DNA from: Tautonia plasticadhaerens
GTDB lineage: Bacteria; Planctomycetota; Planctomycetia; Isosphaerales; Isosphaeraceae
NCBI RefSeq assembly: GCF_007752535.1
Contig: NZ_CP036426.1
Location: 3,658,001-3,722,000 of the forward strand
Direction of reading: 5' to 3'
Length of the DNA: 64,000 nucleotides
Shown here: positions 36,101 to 44,416 of the stretch, piece by piece
Position numbering within the stretch: position 1 is the stretch's first letter
How the letters are laid out: each line of letters begins with the position of its first letter
Made by a program: the position numbers and the translations under genes
The notes under the pieces: model-generated
What the model was told of the DNA's origin: nothing
The model's input: the letters and a program-made list of their open reading frames with translations, nothing else
Database searches by the model: none

Positions 36101-36203
36101 CCGGGGTCAGGGGATCGGTGGTGGCGACGAGGTCCTGCCCCGTCGCCAGGCCCGGGGCGACGATCATCGCCATCAGGGTCGCGAGCATCGCGGTCGGTCG
36201 CAT
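33129..36203 (-). CDS. PVC-type heme-binding CxxCH protein with propeller and HEAT-like repeats
   Basis: The product has 1024 residues with an N-terminal signal peptide (1-22). A dehydrogenase-like propeller (~40-400) opens with 'LPPGFAIQLVASEPYIAKPM' and includes 'DTDGDGKAD' and 'ELGPDGALYIADFYNRIIGH'. HEAT-like helical repeats follow (~410-860; 'DEDPFVRRAAADALGRH'). A cytochrome c domain has CASCH at ~896-900 and a 'SPMPGNFDERIPEDEFRLLIAYL' end (shown in part, with the distal Met). This architecture is typical of and nearly restricted to the PVC superphylum; electron transfer for periplasmic sugar oxidation is suspected but unproved. Confidence 0.93.
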   Translation of the reverse strand: MRPTAMLATLMAMIVAPGLATGQDLVATTDPLTPEQERAALRLPPGFAIQLVASEPYIAKPMNLAFDERGRLWVTSSLDYPFPPEGGAPGRDRVTILGDFAPDGRALTVEQFADDLTIPIGLLPLSADEALVHSIPEILRLTDTDGDGKADRSEEVLGDYGFRDTHGMTNAFTMGFDGWIYACHGFSNESTVEAKDGESITMQSGNTYRFRPDGSAIEQWTWGQVNPFGLATDPLGNLWSSDCHTLPIYHLLRGAYYPSFGKPHDGLGFGPAMMNHQHGSTGIAGIVAYHADHFPEAYRGNIFIGNPVTARVNLDRIEWTGSTPRAVEQPDFIVSDDPWFRPVDLELGPDGALYIADFYNRIIGHYEVPLTHPGRDRERGRIWRVVYVGEDGHAPPPAMPREHWGAATAAELVDDLEHPNLVVRLRATHELAGRRSDASIDGALDAAMAGGSAAESRAHAMWALERRGALPADRLAASVADPSREVRVHAMKVLADRSGWDGDQRDYVLNGLRDEDPFVRRAAADALGRHPDPSAIRPLLDSWRGSDPADTHLVHVLRMALRDQLRSADAWAGLPSTLGGEDRAMLADVAVGVPTGEAAGFLLAHLNEAELPVGEAGRFVEHVARYGAEGATDEVGALARRRALGDHRVGLELLRAIHRGVQARGEELDRRARRWGADIARAHLASGSDRDVLAAIDLIGSIRLEGLTADLDALLGDPSAPEPQRLAAIDARAAIDPAGAVGPLSALLVASDEPPAVRDRAAEAIGRLGREEGQAALIEAMAVAPSRLQGTIAVALAGSRGGAEALLSGVEAGKAPAALLLEPPVQIRLNNAGVEAMASRIEALTAGLPPADEAIKALIDRRLEQFASADGPSSSPSSSGGGIDHGPGKAVFTEYCASCHKVGGEGAEVGPQLDGVGQRGPLRLMEDILNPNLNVDQAFRATTLGLADGRVLTGLLLSEEGDSLVLADAEGKPQRIPAAEVDERITAPLSPMPGNFDERIPEDEFRLLIAYLLSQRAEEGGTDK

Positions 36204-36273
36204 CGTTCGGCAACTCCGGGGAGAGAGCGGGGGCGGGGCGGGTGCGGTTCGCGGGCAAGGGGGGCGGGTCGGG

Positions 36274-36864
36274 TCAGGGCAGGAGGTCCCGGACCCGGAC
36301 GAGGCCGACCTGCCGGCCGTCGACGACGACCGGCAGGTCGGCGTCCTCGCCGAAGGTCGTTACGCGTTGATAGGTCCCGTCCTTCGGGCCGTCCCGGGCC
36401 TCGACCCGACGGCCCTTGAGGTCGACGATCAGATAAACCCGCACGCCTTCGAGGGCCAGGTCGTCGGACTGGTCGCGGTCGATGGCGAGGGACGAGTCGG
36501 CCACCTCGACGGCCAACGGCATGTCGGCCGTGGTCGGGAACTCCGTCGGATAATCCTCCGGCCGGCCCCGGAGGACGGCCAGGCCCGGCTCGGGCGTGCT
36601 GTGCTGGCCTCGCATCGCCACGGGTTGCTCCTGCTGGACGTGGTACCCCTGCGGCAGGATCCCCTCCAGGGCTCGTCGGCAGCGATCGACGGCGATCGAG
36701 TGCGGGCGGTTCGGGGCCATGCGGCGGGCCAGCCTCCCCTTCCAGAGATAAACCGGCTCCTTCTCGCCGATGATCCCCGAGCGCACCATCGCCCGGAACA
36801 TCGGCACGGTGATCGGCTCCATCGGCGGCTCGGCGGGCCTCGAGGCCGCGGCGGTCGACGGCAT
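36274..36864 (-). CDS. Uma2 family protein with a degenerate nuclease site
   Basis: The product has 196 residues. AGGAGG lies nine bases before the ATG. The Uma2 fold is recognisable: 'EPITVPMFRAMVRSGIIGE', 'YHVQQEQPVAM', 'RPEDYPTEFPTTADMPLAVE' and 'GVRVYLIVDLKGRRVEA'. The family has a PD-(D/E)XK nuclease fold. Here the usual EPDLAV motif reads EPGLAV (GGC in place of GAC), and the downstream DRxxK motif reads DRDQS, so both the catalytic Asp and Lys appear lost. It is probably inactive as a nuclease and may be a decaying copy; the frame itself is intact. Confidence 0.85.
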   Translation of the reverse strand: MPSTAAASRPAEPPMEPITVPMFRAMVRSGIIGEKEPVYLWKGRLARRMAPNRPHSIAVDRCRRALEGILPQGYHVQQEQPVAMRGQHSTPEPGLAVLRGRPEDYPTEFPTTADMPLAVEVADSSLAIDRDQSDDLALEGVRVYLIVDLKGRRVEARDGPKDGTYQRVTTFGEDADLPVVVDGRQVGLVRVRDLLP

Positions 36865-37190
36865 CTCGACCTTCCTCCTGTCTCGATCGACGGCGAACCA
36901 ACGGACCCGGACCCGTCCGAGTCTATCGCACCTCCCCGTCCCGGGCCACCGCCGCACCGCCCCCCTCGGTGCCGAGACGCGATCGCCGGGTGCCGATCGA
37001 GCGACCCAACCGATCCCCGGGAGGCCGATCATGGCCACCGCCTCGGCGACCACCACCCCCCGACCCGCCGCCCGAGCCCGCCCCTCCCCCGCAGGTTCCG
37101 GGAGAACCTTGGCATCCCCCGATCCCCCCGGGGCACTATGGGGTGGATCGAGCGGACCGGGCCGGGGGGTTGGAGGAGGGGATCGGACCG
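36865..37190. other. Divergent intergenic region between Uma2 and the second sigma fusion
   Basis: No gene is supported and no strong promoter hexamers were found. GGAGGAGG at 37172-37179 is the ribosome site of the gene at 37191. Confidence 0.45.
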
Positions 37191-40100
37191 ATGGCCGACC
37201 GTCGCATCGAGGGAGTCCACCGGCAGATCGGCACGCTGTATCGGGTCGGCCGCCTCGGCGGCGAGCCCGACGCCGAGCTGCTCGACCGCTTCCTCGCCGG
37301 GCCCGAGGCGGCCGCCGAGGCCGCCTTCGCCAGCCTGGTCGAGCGGCACGGGCCGATGGTCCTCCGCATCTCTCGACGACTCCTCCCGGACCCCAACGAC
37401 GCCGAGGACGTCGCCCAGGCCGCCTTCCTGCTGCTCGCCCGACGCGCCGGGGCGATTCGGCGCCGGGACTCGGTCGCGAGCTGGCTCCACGGCGTCACGC
37501 TCCGGGTCTCGAAGAAGGCCCGATCCAGCGCCTCCCGGCGCCGACTCCTGGAGCGCCGGGCCGTCGAACACTCCCCCCGGCCCCCATCCGCCCCCGAGCC
37601 GGGGGACGCCCTCGAATCCCGATGGGCCGACCTCCACGCCGAGCTCGACCGCCTGCCCGACGCGCTCCGCGCCCCGCTCGTCCTCTGCTACCTCGAAGGC
37701 CGGACCAACGAGCAGGCCGCCGACGCCCTCCGCGTCCCGCTGCGCACCCTCCGCCGCCGCCTGGCGCAGGGCCGGGACCGCCTCCGCTCCCGCCTCTGCC
37801 GGGCCGACGCCGCCCCGCTGGTGGCCGCCCTGGCCGAGCCGCCCCGGCTGCCCGCCGCGCCGGCCCCCTGGCTCGACCACACCGTCCGATCCGCCCTGGC
37901 CTTCGCCTCGGGCCGCCTGGCCGCCGCCCCGGCGGCCTCGGCGATCGCCGTCTCCCTCGCCCAGGAGGTGACCCGCACCATGCTCCGCGCCCAACTCCTC
38001 CGCTCCGTCGCCGCCGCCGCCCTGCTGCTCGGCGCCCTCGGCACCGGCCTCGGCACGATCCCCCTGGTCCTCGCCGGGCAAGACGCCCCCCCCGAGGCGC
38101 CTCCTCTCCCGCCCTCGCAACAACCGGAGGAGCAGGAGCAGGCCCCCTCGTTCGCCGAGGTCCCCGACGCCATCCGGCCCGGTGATTTCCTCCGTCCCCC
38201 GCTCCCCGGCTGGGTGACCGACCGTCCCCGCACCGGCCCCGGGCGGTCGACGACCCTCCGCATCACCGCCGCCGAATCGGGGGCGCCGATCCCCTCCGCC
38301 CGGGTCCGCGTCTGGAAGGCGCTGGACGACGAATGGCGGATCACCGACGCCGGGGGCCTCATCACCGTCGAGCATTCCACCGGCCCCGCCGACTCGAACT
38401 TCTCCGTCGACACCTGGGCCGACGGCTACGCCATGCAGCGGCACTCCTTCGGGGAGAAGCCCGGGGAGGAGATCCCCGAAGAGGCGACCATCGCGCACCA
38501 GCCCGGCGAGTCGCTCGGCGGCGTCGTCCGGGACGAGCAGGGGAGGCCCGTCCCCGGGGCGGTCGTCTACCTCTGGAGCCACAACTACAGCAAGAAGGAC
38601 CCCGCCGAGCTGCTCTACGACCTCCCCGCCGTCACCGGCCCCGACGGCCGGTGGCGGACCGGGGGCGCCCCCGAGACCACCGGCGAGATCCTCGGCATCT
38701 ACATCACCCACCCCGACTACATCAGCGACCGCGAGTACGTCGCCGGCCGGGAGAAGCCCCCGATCGACCAGCTCCGCGCCGGCACCGCCGTCTCCGTGCT
38801 GAAGAAGGGGGCCTACGTCGAGGGCCGCGTGCTCGACGCCGACGGCGACCCCGTCCCCGGCGCCCTGGTCCTCTCGACCGATCGCCCGGACCACCTCTTC
38901 AGCTCGGTCCGCGACTTCGCCGCCGTCACGGACCCCGACGGCCGATACCGCACCGGCCAGCTCGCCCCCGGCACCTGGCACCTCGTCGCCCAGGCCCCCG
39001 GCCACGCGCCGGCGGCGACGGAGCTGGAGATCGGCACCGCGATCCCCAGCGTCGACCTGACGCTCGGCCGCCCCCGCACCCTGGCCGTCCGCGTGCTCGA
39101 CCAGGACGGGGCGCCGATCGAGGGCGTGTTCGTCAATTTCGACACCTGGTTCGCCCCCCCGGCCTACCGCTGCCTGAGCACCTTCTTCTGGACCGACGCC
39201 GAGGGCCGGGCCTCCTGGGCCGGCGCTCCCGACGACCCGATGCTCGTCGACGCCAGCGTCAACGGCTACTTCGGCAAGCTCCACGACCGGGTCGAGCCGA
39301 CCGACGAGGAGGTCGTCTACACCCTGGGCAAGTCGCTCTCGATCTCCGGCCGCGTCCGGGACGCCGAGACCGGCGAGGAGATCGAGCGGGCCGAGGTCGA
39401 GGTCGGCGCCGTCGACCCCGACACCGGCGAGGTCGGGCAGTGGACGACCAAACCGGATCGCATCGAATACCAGTGGTGGGTCAGCGATGGCCGGCTCAAC
39501 GTCAACATCCCCGTCGAGGCCGAGTCGTACAAGATCCGGATCACGACCCCCGGCTACGCCCCGTTCGTCTCCCGGGCCTTCCGTAGCGACGAGGTCCGGG
39601 TCGTCGACTACGCCGTCTCCCTCCAGCCTCCCGACGAGGGCGGCCCCGTCGCCACCGTCCGGTTCCCCGACGGCGAGCCCCTGGCCGACGCCCGGGTCCT
39701 CATCGCCCGGCGCGACCACGGCGTCAGCCTGCGCAACGGCGAGGCCGACGAGCGGTACGCCAACATCAACCCCGGCCGCCCCTTCCGCACCGGCCCCGAC
39801 GGCTCGTTCCCGATCCCCCCGGCCGATCAGCCTTACGTCGCCGTCGTCGTCGGCGACCGGGGCTACGCCATTGCGAACAGCGAGCAACTGGTCGAGTCGG
39901 GTGAGATCCAGGCCCGGCCCTTCGCCCGAGTCGAGGGCCGCTTTCTCATCGGCGACCGACCCGGAGCGAACATCTCCCTCAACCTCGGCGGTTCGATCCA
40001 GGATCCCTCGACGCTCCGCATCTCGATCCGATCCAGCCACAGGACGACCACCGGCGCCGATGGCCGCTTCGCCTTCGATCGGGTCATCCCGACGGAGGAC

Positions 40101-41102
40101 CTGAGTATTGCCCGCTGGGACGAGGACGATACACCCGGTCGGGTCTTGTCCCTGGGCGAACCGGTTCGCGTCGAGCCCGGCGAGACGGTCCGGATCACCT
40201 CCGGCGGGGTCGGCCGCCCCGTCGTCGGCCGGGTCGCCCCGCCGGAGGACTGGAACGAGCCGGTCGACTTCACCAAGCAGGCGTCCGCAACCGTCCTGAG
40301 CGACCAGCCCAACGCGCCCTATCCGCCCGAGTTGTTCCGGGGCAAGACGACCCTGGAAGGCGGCTACTGGTCCGAGTGGTCCCGAGAGTGGCTCGAGAGT
40401 CCGGCGGGCCGCACCTTTGGGGACGCCCACCGGAGTGTCAGCGTCACCCTCTTCCCGGACGGCTCGTTCCGGGTCGACGACGTCCCCCCGGGCGAGTATC
40501 GGCTCGTGGTCGTCGCCGGGGAGGAGGAATTCAAGCCGAGCCGGGGCCCCTTCTCGCCGATCTCCCGGACCTTCACCGTGCCGGAGGTCCCCGGCGGCTA
40601 CAGCCCCGAGCCGATCGACTTCGGCGTGCTCCGGCTCCGGCGCCGGACGATCATCGAGGTCGGCCAGGACGCCCCGAAGGCCCGGGTGACGACCGTCGAG
40701 GGTGACGTCCTCGACATCCCCGGAGACTTCCGGGGCCGCTATCTCCTGCTCGACTTCGGCACCCCGGCCAACGACCAGTCCCGGCTCTCAATCGCCCGCG
40801 CCAACGGCCTGCACGAGCAGTTCGGTGAGGACGACCGCGTCTCCATGCTCAGCCTGATCGTCGCCGAGGACGACGCCGAGACCCGATCCTTCGTCGCCGC
40901 CAAGGGGCAGCCCTGGCCCCAGGCCATCCTCGGCCCCCTGCCCAACCCGGTCGCCGAGGCGTACGGCGTCGAGGACTCGTCCATGCTCTGGGGCGGCCGG
41001 CTCCCCGGCTTCGTCCTGATCGGCCCCGACGGAACCATCCTCAGTCTGGACACCTACGGCCGGGAACTCGCCCCGATCCTCTCCGAGGCCCTCGGCCAAT
41101 AA
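37191..41102 (+). CDS. ECF sigma factor fused to membrane segment, extracytoplasmic repeats and a redoxin-like domain lacking CxxC
   Basis: The product has 1303 residues, organised like the fusion at 5996-9649. Sigma region 2 spans ~45-115 (DAEDVAQAAFLLLARRAG), region 4 ~145-200 (LPDALRAPLVLCYLEGRTNE, then 'LRTLRRRLAQGRDRL'), and a transmembrane segment ~271-294. About 850 residues of carboxypeptidase-regulatory-like beta units follow ('GRVLDADGDPVPGALVLSTD', 'VSGRVRDAETGEE'-type cores). The last ~150 residues have a thioredoxin fold, with 'YLLLDFGTPANDQ' where CxxC would be and a conserved 'LPGFVLIGPDG' cis-Pro loop. It is therefore not a classical disulfide reductase. The ATG follows GGAGGAGG. 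A membrane-tethered sigma factor controlled by its outer part is inference. Confidence 0.85.
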   Translation: MADRRIEGVHRQIGTLYRVGRLGGEPDAELLDRFLAGPEAAAEAAFASLVERHGPMVLRISRRLLPDPNDAEDVAQAAFLLLARRAGAIRRRDSVASWLHGVTLRVSKKARSSASRRRLLERRAVEHSPRPPSAPEPGDALESRWADLHAELDRLPDALRAPLVLCYLEGRTNEQAADALRVPLRTLRRRLAQGRDRLRSRLCRADAAPLVAALAEPPRLPAAPAPWLDHTVRSALAFASGRLAAAPAASAIAVSLAQEVTRTMLRAQLLRSVAAAALLLGALGTGLGTIPLVLAGQDAPPEAPPLPPSQQPEEQEQAPSFAEVPDAIRPGDFLRPPLPGWVTDRPRTGPGRSTTLRITAAESGAPIPSARVRVWKALDDEWRITDAGGLITVEHSTGPADSNFSVDTWADGYAMQRHSFGEKPGEEIPEEATIAHQPGESLGGVVRDEQGRPVPGAVVYLWSHNYSKKDPAELLYDLPAVTGPDGRWRTGGAPETTGEILGIYITHPDYISDREYVAGREKPPIDQLRAGTAVSVLKKGAYVEGRVLDADGDPVPGALVLSTDRPDHLFSSVRDFAAVTDPDGRYRTGQLAPGTWHLVAQAPGHAPAATELEIGTAIPSVDLTLGRPRTLAVRVLDQDGAPIEGVFVNFDTWFAPPAYRCLSTFFWTDAEGRASWAGAPDDPMLVDASVNGYFGKLHDRVEPTDEEVVYTLGKSLSISGRVRDAETGEEIERAEVEVGAVDPDTGEVGQWTTKPDRIEYQWWVSDGRLNVNIPVEAESYKIRITTPGYAPFVSRAFRSDEVRVVDYAVSLQPPDEGGPVATVRFPDGEPLADARVLIARRDHGVSLRNGEADERYANINPGRPFRTGPDGSFPIPPADQPYVAVVVGDRGYAIANSEQLVESGEIQARPFARVEGRFLIGDRPGANISLNLGGSIQDPSTLRISIRSSHRTTTGADGRFAFDRVIPTEDLSIARWDEDDTPGRVLSLGEPVRVEPGETVRITSGGVGRPVVGRVAPPEDWNEPVDFTKQASATVLSDQPNAPYPPELFRGKTTLEGGYWSEWSREWLESPAGRTFGDAHRSVSVTLFPDGSFRVDDVPPGEYRLVVVAGEEEFKPSRGPFSPISRTFTVPEVPGGYSPEPIDFGVLRLRRRTIIEVGQDAPKARVTTVEGDVLDIPGDFRGRYLLLDFGTPANDQSRLSIARANGLHEQFGEDDRVSMLSLIVAEDDAETRSFVAAKGQPWPQAILGPLPNPVAEAYGVEDSSMLWGGRLPGFVLIGPDGTILSLDTYGRELAPILSEALGQ

Positions 41103-41431
41103 ACCCACCCCCGGCTCGACGATCCGGACGATCCGATTCGGTCGGCCCGGCCCGGATTGTGTGACTGCCGGGGCGAGTTTCCTCGATGGTATTGGAGTCG
41201 GGGCGTTCGTTCCCGCCCGTCCCCCGTCCAACTGCTCCGGCCCGATCGGGGAGGGCGGACGGTCGGTAGGGACGGGACGACGCCCCCCGGACTCTTTGGC
41301 AATCCGAACGGCAGGCACCCGAGATCACGCCTCCGATCGCTCCATCGCGATCCGGCCGGGCGTCTCCCAATTCTGTGTGACGAAACAAAGCCAATGCGTG
41401 GCAAAACAAAGCCAATTTGGTCAGACGGTTC

Positions 41432-41531
41432 GACGGAGCGAAGCCAATTGGTTTCGCGCATCTCGTTGGGGGATCAGGGAATTCGGCCTTCAACGTCGGG
41501 CGCATCGGGGCGCACCGACCGGCGCACCGTC
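41432..41531 (+). repeat. 100-bp direct repeat, copy 1
   Basis: Begins GACGGAGCGAAGCCAATTGG and ends GGGGCGCACCGACCGGCGCA plus CCGTC. It aligns without gaps to copy 2 at 41615, with about 78 of 100 bases identical by eye; the two ends are better conserved than the middle. Confidence 0.8.
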
Positions 41532-41614
41532 ACGGTTCGACCCGCCCCCGAGACGATCCGTACGAAAGGGCCCTCCGGCGCGCGGGCCCCGGATGGCCGG
41601 TCGCCGGACGAGTT

Positions 41615-41714
41615 GACGGAGCGAAGCCATTTGGGTTTGCGCATCTCCTTGCTGCGTCAACGATATCGGCCATTCGAGCCCGGCGCACCGGGGCGCACCG
41701 GCCGGCGCACCCTC
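41615..41714 (+). repeat. 100-bp direct repeat, copy 2
   Basis: Begins GACGGAGCGAAGCCATTTGG and ends with GGGGCGCACCGGCCGGCGCA plus CCCTC; offset 183 bases from copy 1. A third, more diverged relative lies at 2332-2420. Confidence 0.8.
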
Positions 41715-41844
41715 GGGGATCGGCCCTGCCCGGGGGACCGGGGAGGGGCGTATCATGGGGGCAGGGGCCCCGGTTGATCGAGGGCCAGGGGGGGATCGGG
41801 GAGACCCGGAGGGCCCGGGTCGGAGTCGAGGGGGATCGGCCGCC

Positions 41845-43371
41845 ATGTTCGACGACCTCTTGCAGCGGCTCGGGCTGAAGGACAGGCACCCCGGCGTCTG
41901 CTCCGGCCCGGGGGGCTGGGTGGGGCGGCCCGGGGGGGAGGAGATCACCTCGATCAACCCCAGCACCGGGGTGCCGATCGCCACCGTCGTCGGCGGGTCG
42001 ATCGGCGATTACGACGCCCTGGTCGATCGCGCGGTCGACGCCTTCAAGCGCTGGCGGACCCTGCCCGCCCCGCATCGGGGGGAGGTGGTGCGGCGGATCG
42101 GCCAGGCGCTCCGGGAGCACAAGGAGGACCTGGGGCTGCTCGTCACCCTGGAGGTCGGCAAGATCCGATCGGAAGGGCTCGGCGAGGTCCAGGAGATGAT
42201 CGACATGGCCGACTTCGCCGTCGGCCTCTCCCGGCAGCTCTACGGGCTGACGATCGCCAGCGAGCGGCCCGGCCACCGGATGTTCGAGCAGTGGCACCCC
42301 CTCGGGCCGGTCGGCATCATCTCGGCTTTCAACTTCCCGGTGGCCGTCTGGTCCTGGAACGCGATGGTGGCGGGGGTCTGCGGCGACAGCATGGTCTGGA
42401 AGCCCTCGCCGCTGGCCCCCTTGACGAGCCTGGCCGTCCAGCACGTCGTCAACCGGGCGGTCGAGGGGACGGGGCTCGACGGGCTGTTCGGCCTCTGCGT
42501 CGGGGGGACGGAGATCGGCCGACGGATGGCGGGGGACGACCGGCTCCCCCTCGTCTCGGCCACCGGCAGCGTGGCGATGGGCAAGGCGATCGCCCCGGTC
42601 GTCGCCTCCCGGCTGGGCCGGGCCCTCCTGGAGCTGGGCGGCAACAACGGCATCATCGTCTCTCCCAAGGCGAACCTGGACCTGGCCTTGCGTGCCGTCG
42701 CCTTCGCGGCCGTCGGCACCGCCGGCCAGCGCTGCACCACGCTCCGACGGCTGATCCTCCACGAGTCGATCGCCGACGGCTTCCTCGACCGCCTGGCCGC
42801 CGCGTACCGGAGCCTGCCGGTCGGCGACCCCTGGGAGGACGACGTGCTGGTCGGCCCGCTCATCGGCGAGCAGGCGGTCGAGGGGATGCTGGCGGCGGTC
42901 GACCGGGCGAAGGGGCAGGGGGGGGAGGTCCTCTGCGGCGGCCGTCGGCTCGATCGGCCCGGCTTCTTCGTCGAGCCGACCCTGATCCGGGCCCGGGGCG
43001 ACCTGCCCATCTCCCGGACCGAGACCTTCGCCCCGATCCTCTACGCGACGACCTATGCCGACCTCGACGAGGCCCTCGCCCTGCACAACTCCGTCGCCGA
43101 GGGGCTCTCCTCGGCCATCTTCACCGACGACCTCCGAGAAGCGGAGCGATTCCTCTCCCCCGAGGGGTCCGACTGCGGGATCGCCAACGTCAACATCGGC
43201 ACCTCGGGCGCCGAGATCGGCGGGGCCTTCGGCGGCGAGAAGGACACCGGGGGCGGCCGGGAGGCCGGATCCGACTCCTGGAAGGCCTACATGAGGCGGC
43301 AGACCTGCACCGTGAATTACGGCGGGTCGCTCCCGCTTGCCCAGGGTGTCCGGTTTGACATCGCCCCGTGA
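41845..43371 (+). CDS. Aldehyde dehydrogenase, ALDH7-like (aminoadipate semialdehyde dehydrogenase type)
   Basis: The product has 508 residues. It matches ALDH7/antiquitin proteins: 'TSINPSTGVPIATV' (~35), 'VQEMIDMADFAVGLSRQLYG', 'GPVGIISAFNFPVAVWSWN', Glu in 'LLELGGNNGIIV' and the catalytic Cys in 'AGQRCTTLRRL' (~300). ALDH7 enzymes oxidise alpha-aminoadipate semialdehyde in lysine breakdown or protect against aldehydes, using NAD. The ATG at 41845 is chosen because family proteins begin shortly before the 'LGL' helix; sequence further upstream is low complexity. It appears to be a single-gene unit. Confidence 0.9.
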   Translation: MFDDLLQRLGLKDRHPGVCSGPGGWVGRPGGEEITSINPSTGVPIATVVGGSIGDYDALVDRAVDAFKRWRTLPAPHRGEVVRRIGQALREHKEDLGLLVTLEVGKIRSEGLGEVQEMIDMADFAVGLSRQLYGLTIASERPGHRMFEQWHPLGPVGIISAFNFPVAVWSWNAMVAGVCGDSMVWKPSPLAPLTSLAVQHVVNRAVEGTGLDGLFGLCVGGTEIGRRMAGDDRLPLVSATGSVAMGKAIAPVVASRLGRALLELGGNNGIIVSPKANLDLALRAVAFAAVGTAGQRCTTLRRLILHESIADGFLDRLAAAYRSLPVGDPWEDDVLVGPLIGEQAVEGMLAAVDRAKGQGGEVLCGGRRLDRPGFFVEPTLIRARGDLPISRTETFAPILYATTYADLDEALALHNSVAEGLSSAIFTDDLREAERFLSPEGSDCGIANVNIGTSGAEIGGAFGGEKDTGGGREAGSDSWKAYMRRQTCTVNYGGSLPLAQGVRFDIAP

Positions 43372-43603
43372 TCGAGCCCGATTTTCGTTGCGGGGAAACC
43401 CCGGCCGGGAGGATGATCGACGGGAATTCCAGGCCCCGATCCGGACGCCGGGGGGCCGGAACCCGAATAATCCGCCGTGAGGGCCGAATTCCTGGTAGAG
43501 CGGACGATTGGGCCCCGAAGGCCGACACGAGCCGGACCGGGCCGAACCGCCGATCGAGACGCGAACGCCGCAGGTTTCGGGATTCGACGAGGAGACGCAA
43601 ACG

Positions 43604-44416
43604 ATGTGCAAGACGATCAAGAAGGTGGCGGTGGGCGCCGGCCTCGGCGTCGCGACGCTGGGGCTGCTCTTCGGCACCTCGGCCAAGCACCACGTCAAGA
43701 CGGCCGTCGACGACGTGCGGTCGCTGGCGCAGTCGCAGGTGCCCATCGAATACAAGATCGATGAGGCCAAGCAGCAGATCGACGCCCTGGAGCCGGCGAT
43801 CATCGAGAACATCGAGTCCCTGGCCCGGGCCCAGGTCGAGGTCGACGACCTGCAGGAGGAGATCGCCTTGGCCAAGGGGAACCTCCAGGTGCAGGGCCAG
43901 GAGATGCTCGCCCTGAAGCAGGGGCTCGACGCCGGCCGGCTCCAGCTGACCAGCGGCGTGACCTACACCGCCGAGGAGGTCAGGGCCGACCTGGCCCGCC
44001 GCCTCGACACCTTCAACCGCACCCAGGAGACGGTCGACAGCCTGGAGCAGACCCTCAAGGCCAAGGTCGAGCGGACCCACGCGATCCAGCGGATCCTGGA
44101 CGAGATGACCGCCCAGAAGAAGGCGCTCTCGGCCAAGATCGAGGCGATCGAGAGCCGCCTGGCCCAGATCGAGGCCGAGCAGGCGACCAACGAGTACACC
44201 TTCGACACCACCCCGCTGTCGCAGGCCAAGAAGACCATCGCCGAGCTGGACAAGCAGCTCGAGGTCATGGCCCGCCGGGCCGAGCTGGAGGGGCGCTACA
44301 TCGAGCAGTCCATCGAGGTCGAGGTCGAGCCCGGCCGGGACATCTCCGCCGAGGTCGAGTCCGCCCTGGAAGGCCTGCAGCTGGAGTCGGCCCCCGAGGC
44401 GGCCCCCGCCACCTGA
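43604..44416 (+). CDS. Membrane-anchored coiled-coil protein
   Basis: The product has 270 residues. A hydrophobic N-terminal segment (~8-25) is followed by a long coiled coil from ~35 to ~235, rich in Glu, Gln, Ala, Leu and Lys ('IENIESLARAQVEVDDLQEE', 'RILDEMTAQKKALSAKIEAI'). The acidic end finishes EAAPAT. GAGGAG about ten bases before the ATG fixes the start. It resembles PspA-like or spacer-type coiled-coil proteins in outline, but no family motif is definite. It may tether or space envelope layers; this is inference. A very strong hairpin follows. Confidence 0.75.
   Translation: MCKTIKKVAVGAGLGVATLGLLFGTSAKHHVKTAVDDVRSLAQSQVPIEYKIDEAKQQIDALEPAIIENIESLARAQVEVDDLQEEIALAKGNLQVQGQEMLALKQGLDAGRLQLTSGVTYTAEEVRADLARRLDTFNRTQETVDSLEQTLKAKVERTHAIQRILDEMTAQKKALSAKIEAIESRLAQIEAEQATNEYTFDTTPLSQAKKTIAELDKQLEVMARRAELEGRYIEQSIEVEVEPGRDISAEVESALEGLQLESAPEAAPAT

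Larger units (their letters stand above)
41103..41844. other. Repeat-bearing intergenic region
   Basis: No gene is supported in these 742 bases. The words CAAAGCCAATGCG, CAAAGCCAATTTGG, CGAAGCCAATTGG and CGAAGCCATTTGGG occur between 41386 and 41635, and two 100-base direct repeats are present. TATCAT at 41751-41756 is a possible -10 for the dehydrogenase gene. Confidence 0.55.

Noticed and set aside
33282-36419. 1045-codon plus-strand frame opposite the PVC-type heme protein
   Set aside because: Arg/Pro/Gly-rich shadow; the minus strand carries CASCH and family motifs.
37029-40430. 1133-codon frame on the minus strand opposite the second sigma fusion
   Set aside because: Composition is Gly/Asp/Val-rich with no motif; it arises from the third-position GC bias of the real gene.
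41417-41878. Frame spanning both 100-bp repeats with repeated 'GAKPxGFAH' peptides
   Set aside because: The repeats also make similar open frames on the opposite strand, the middle is not conserved by codon position, and the frame runs into the real dehydrogenase gene. A noncoding repeat is simpler.
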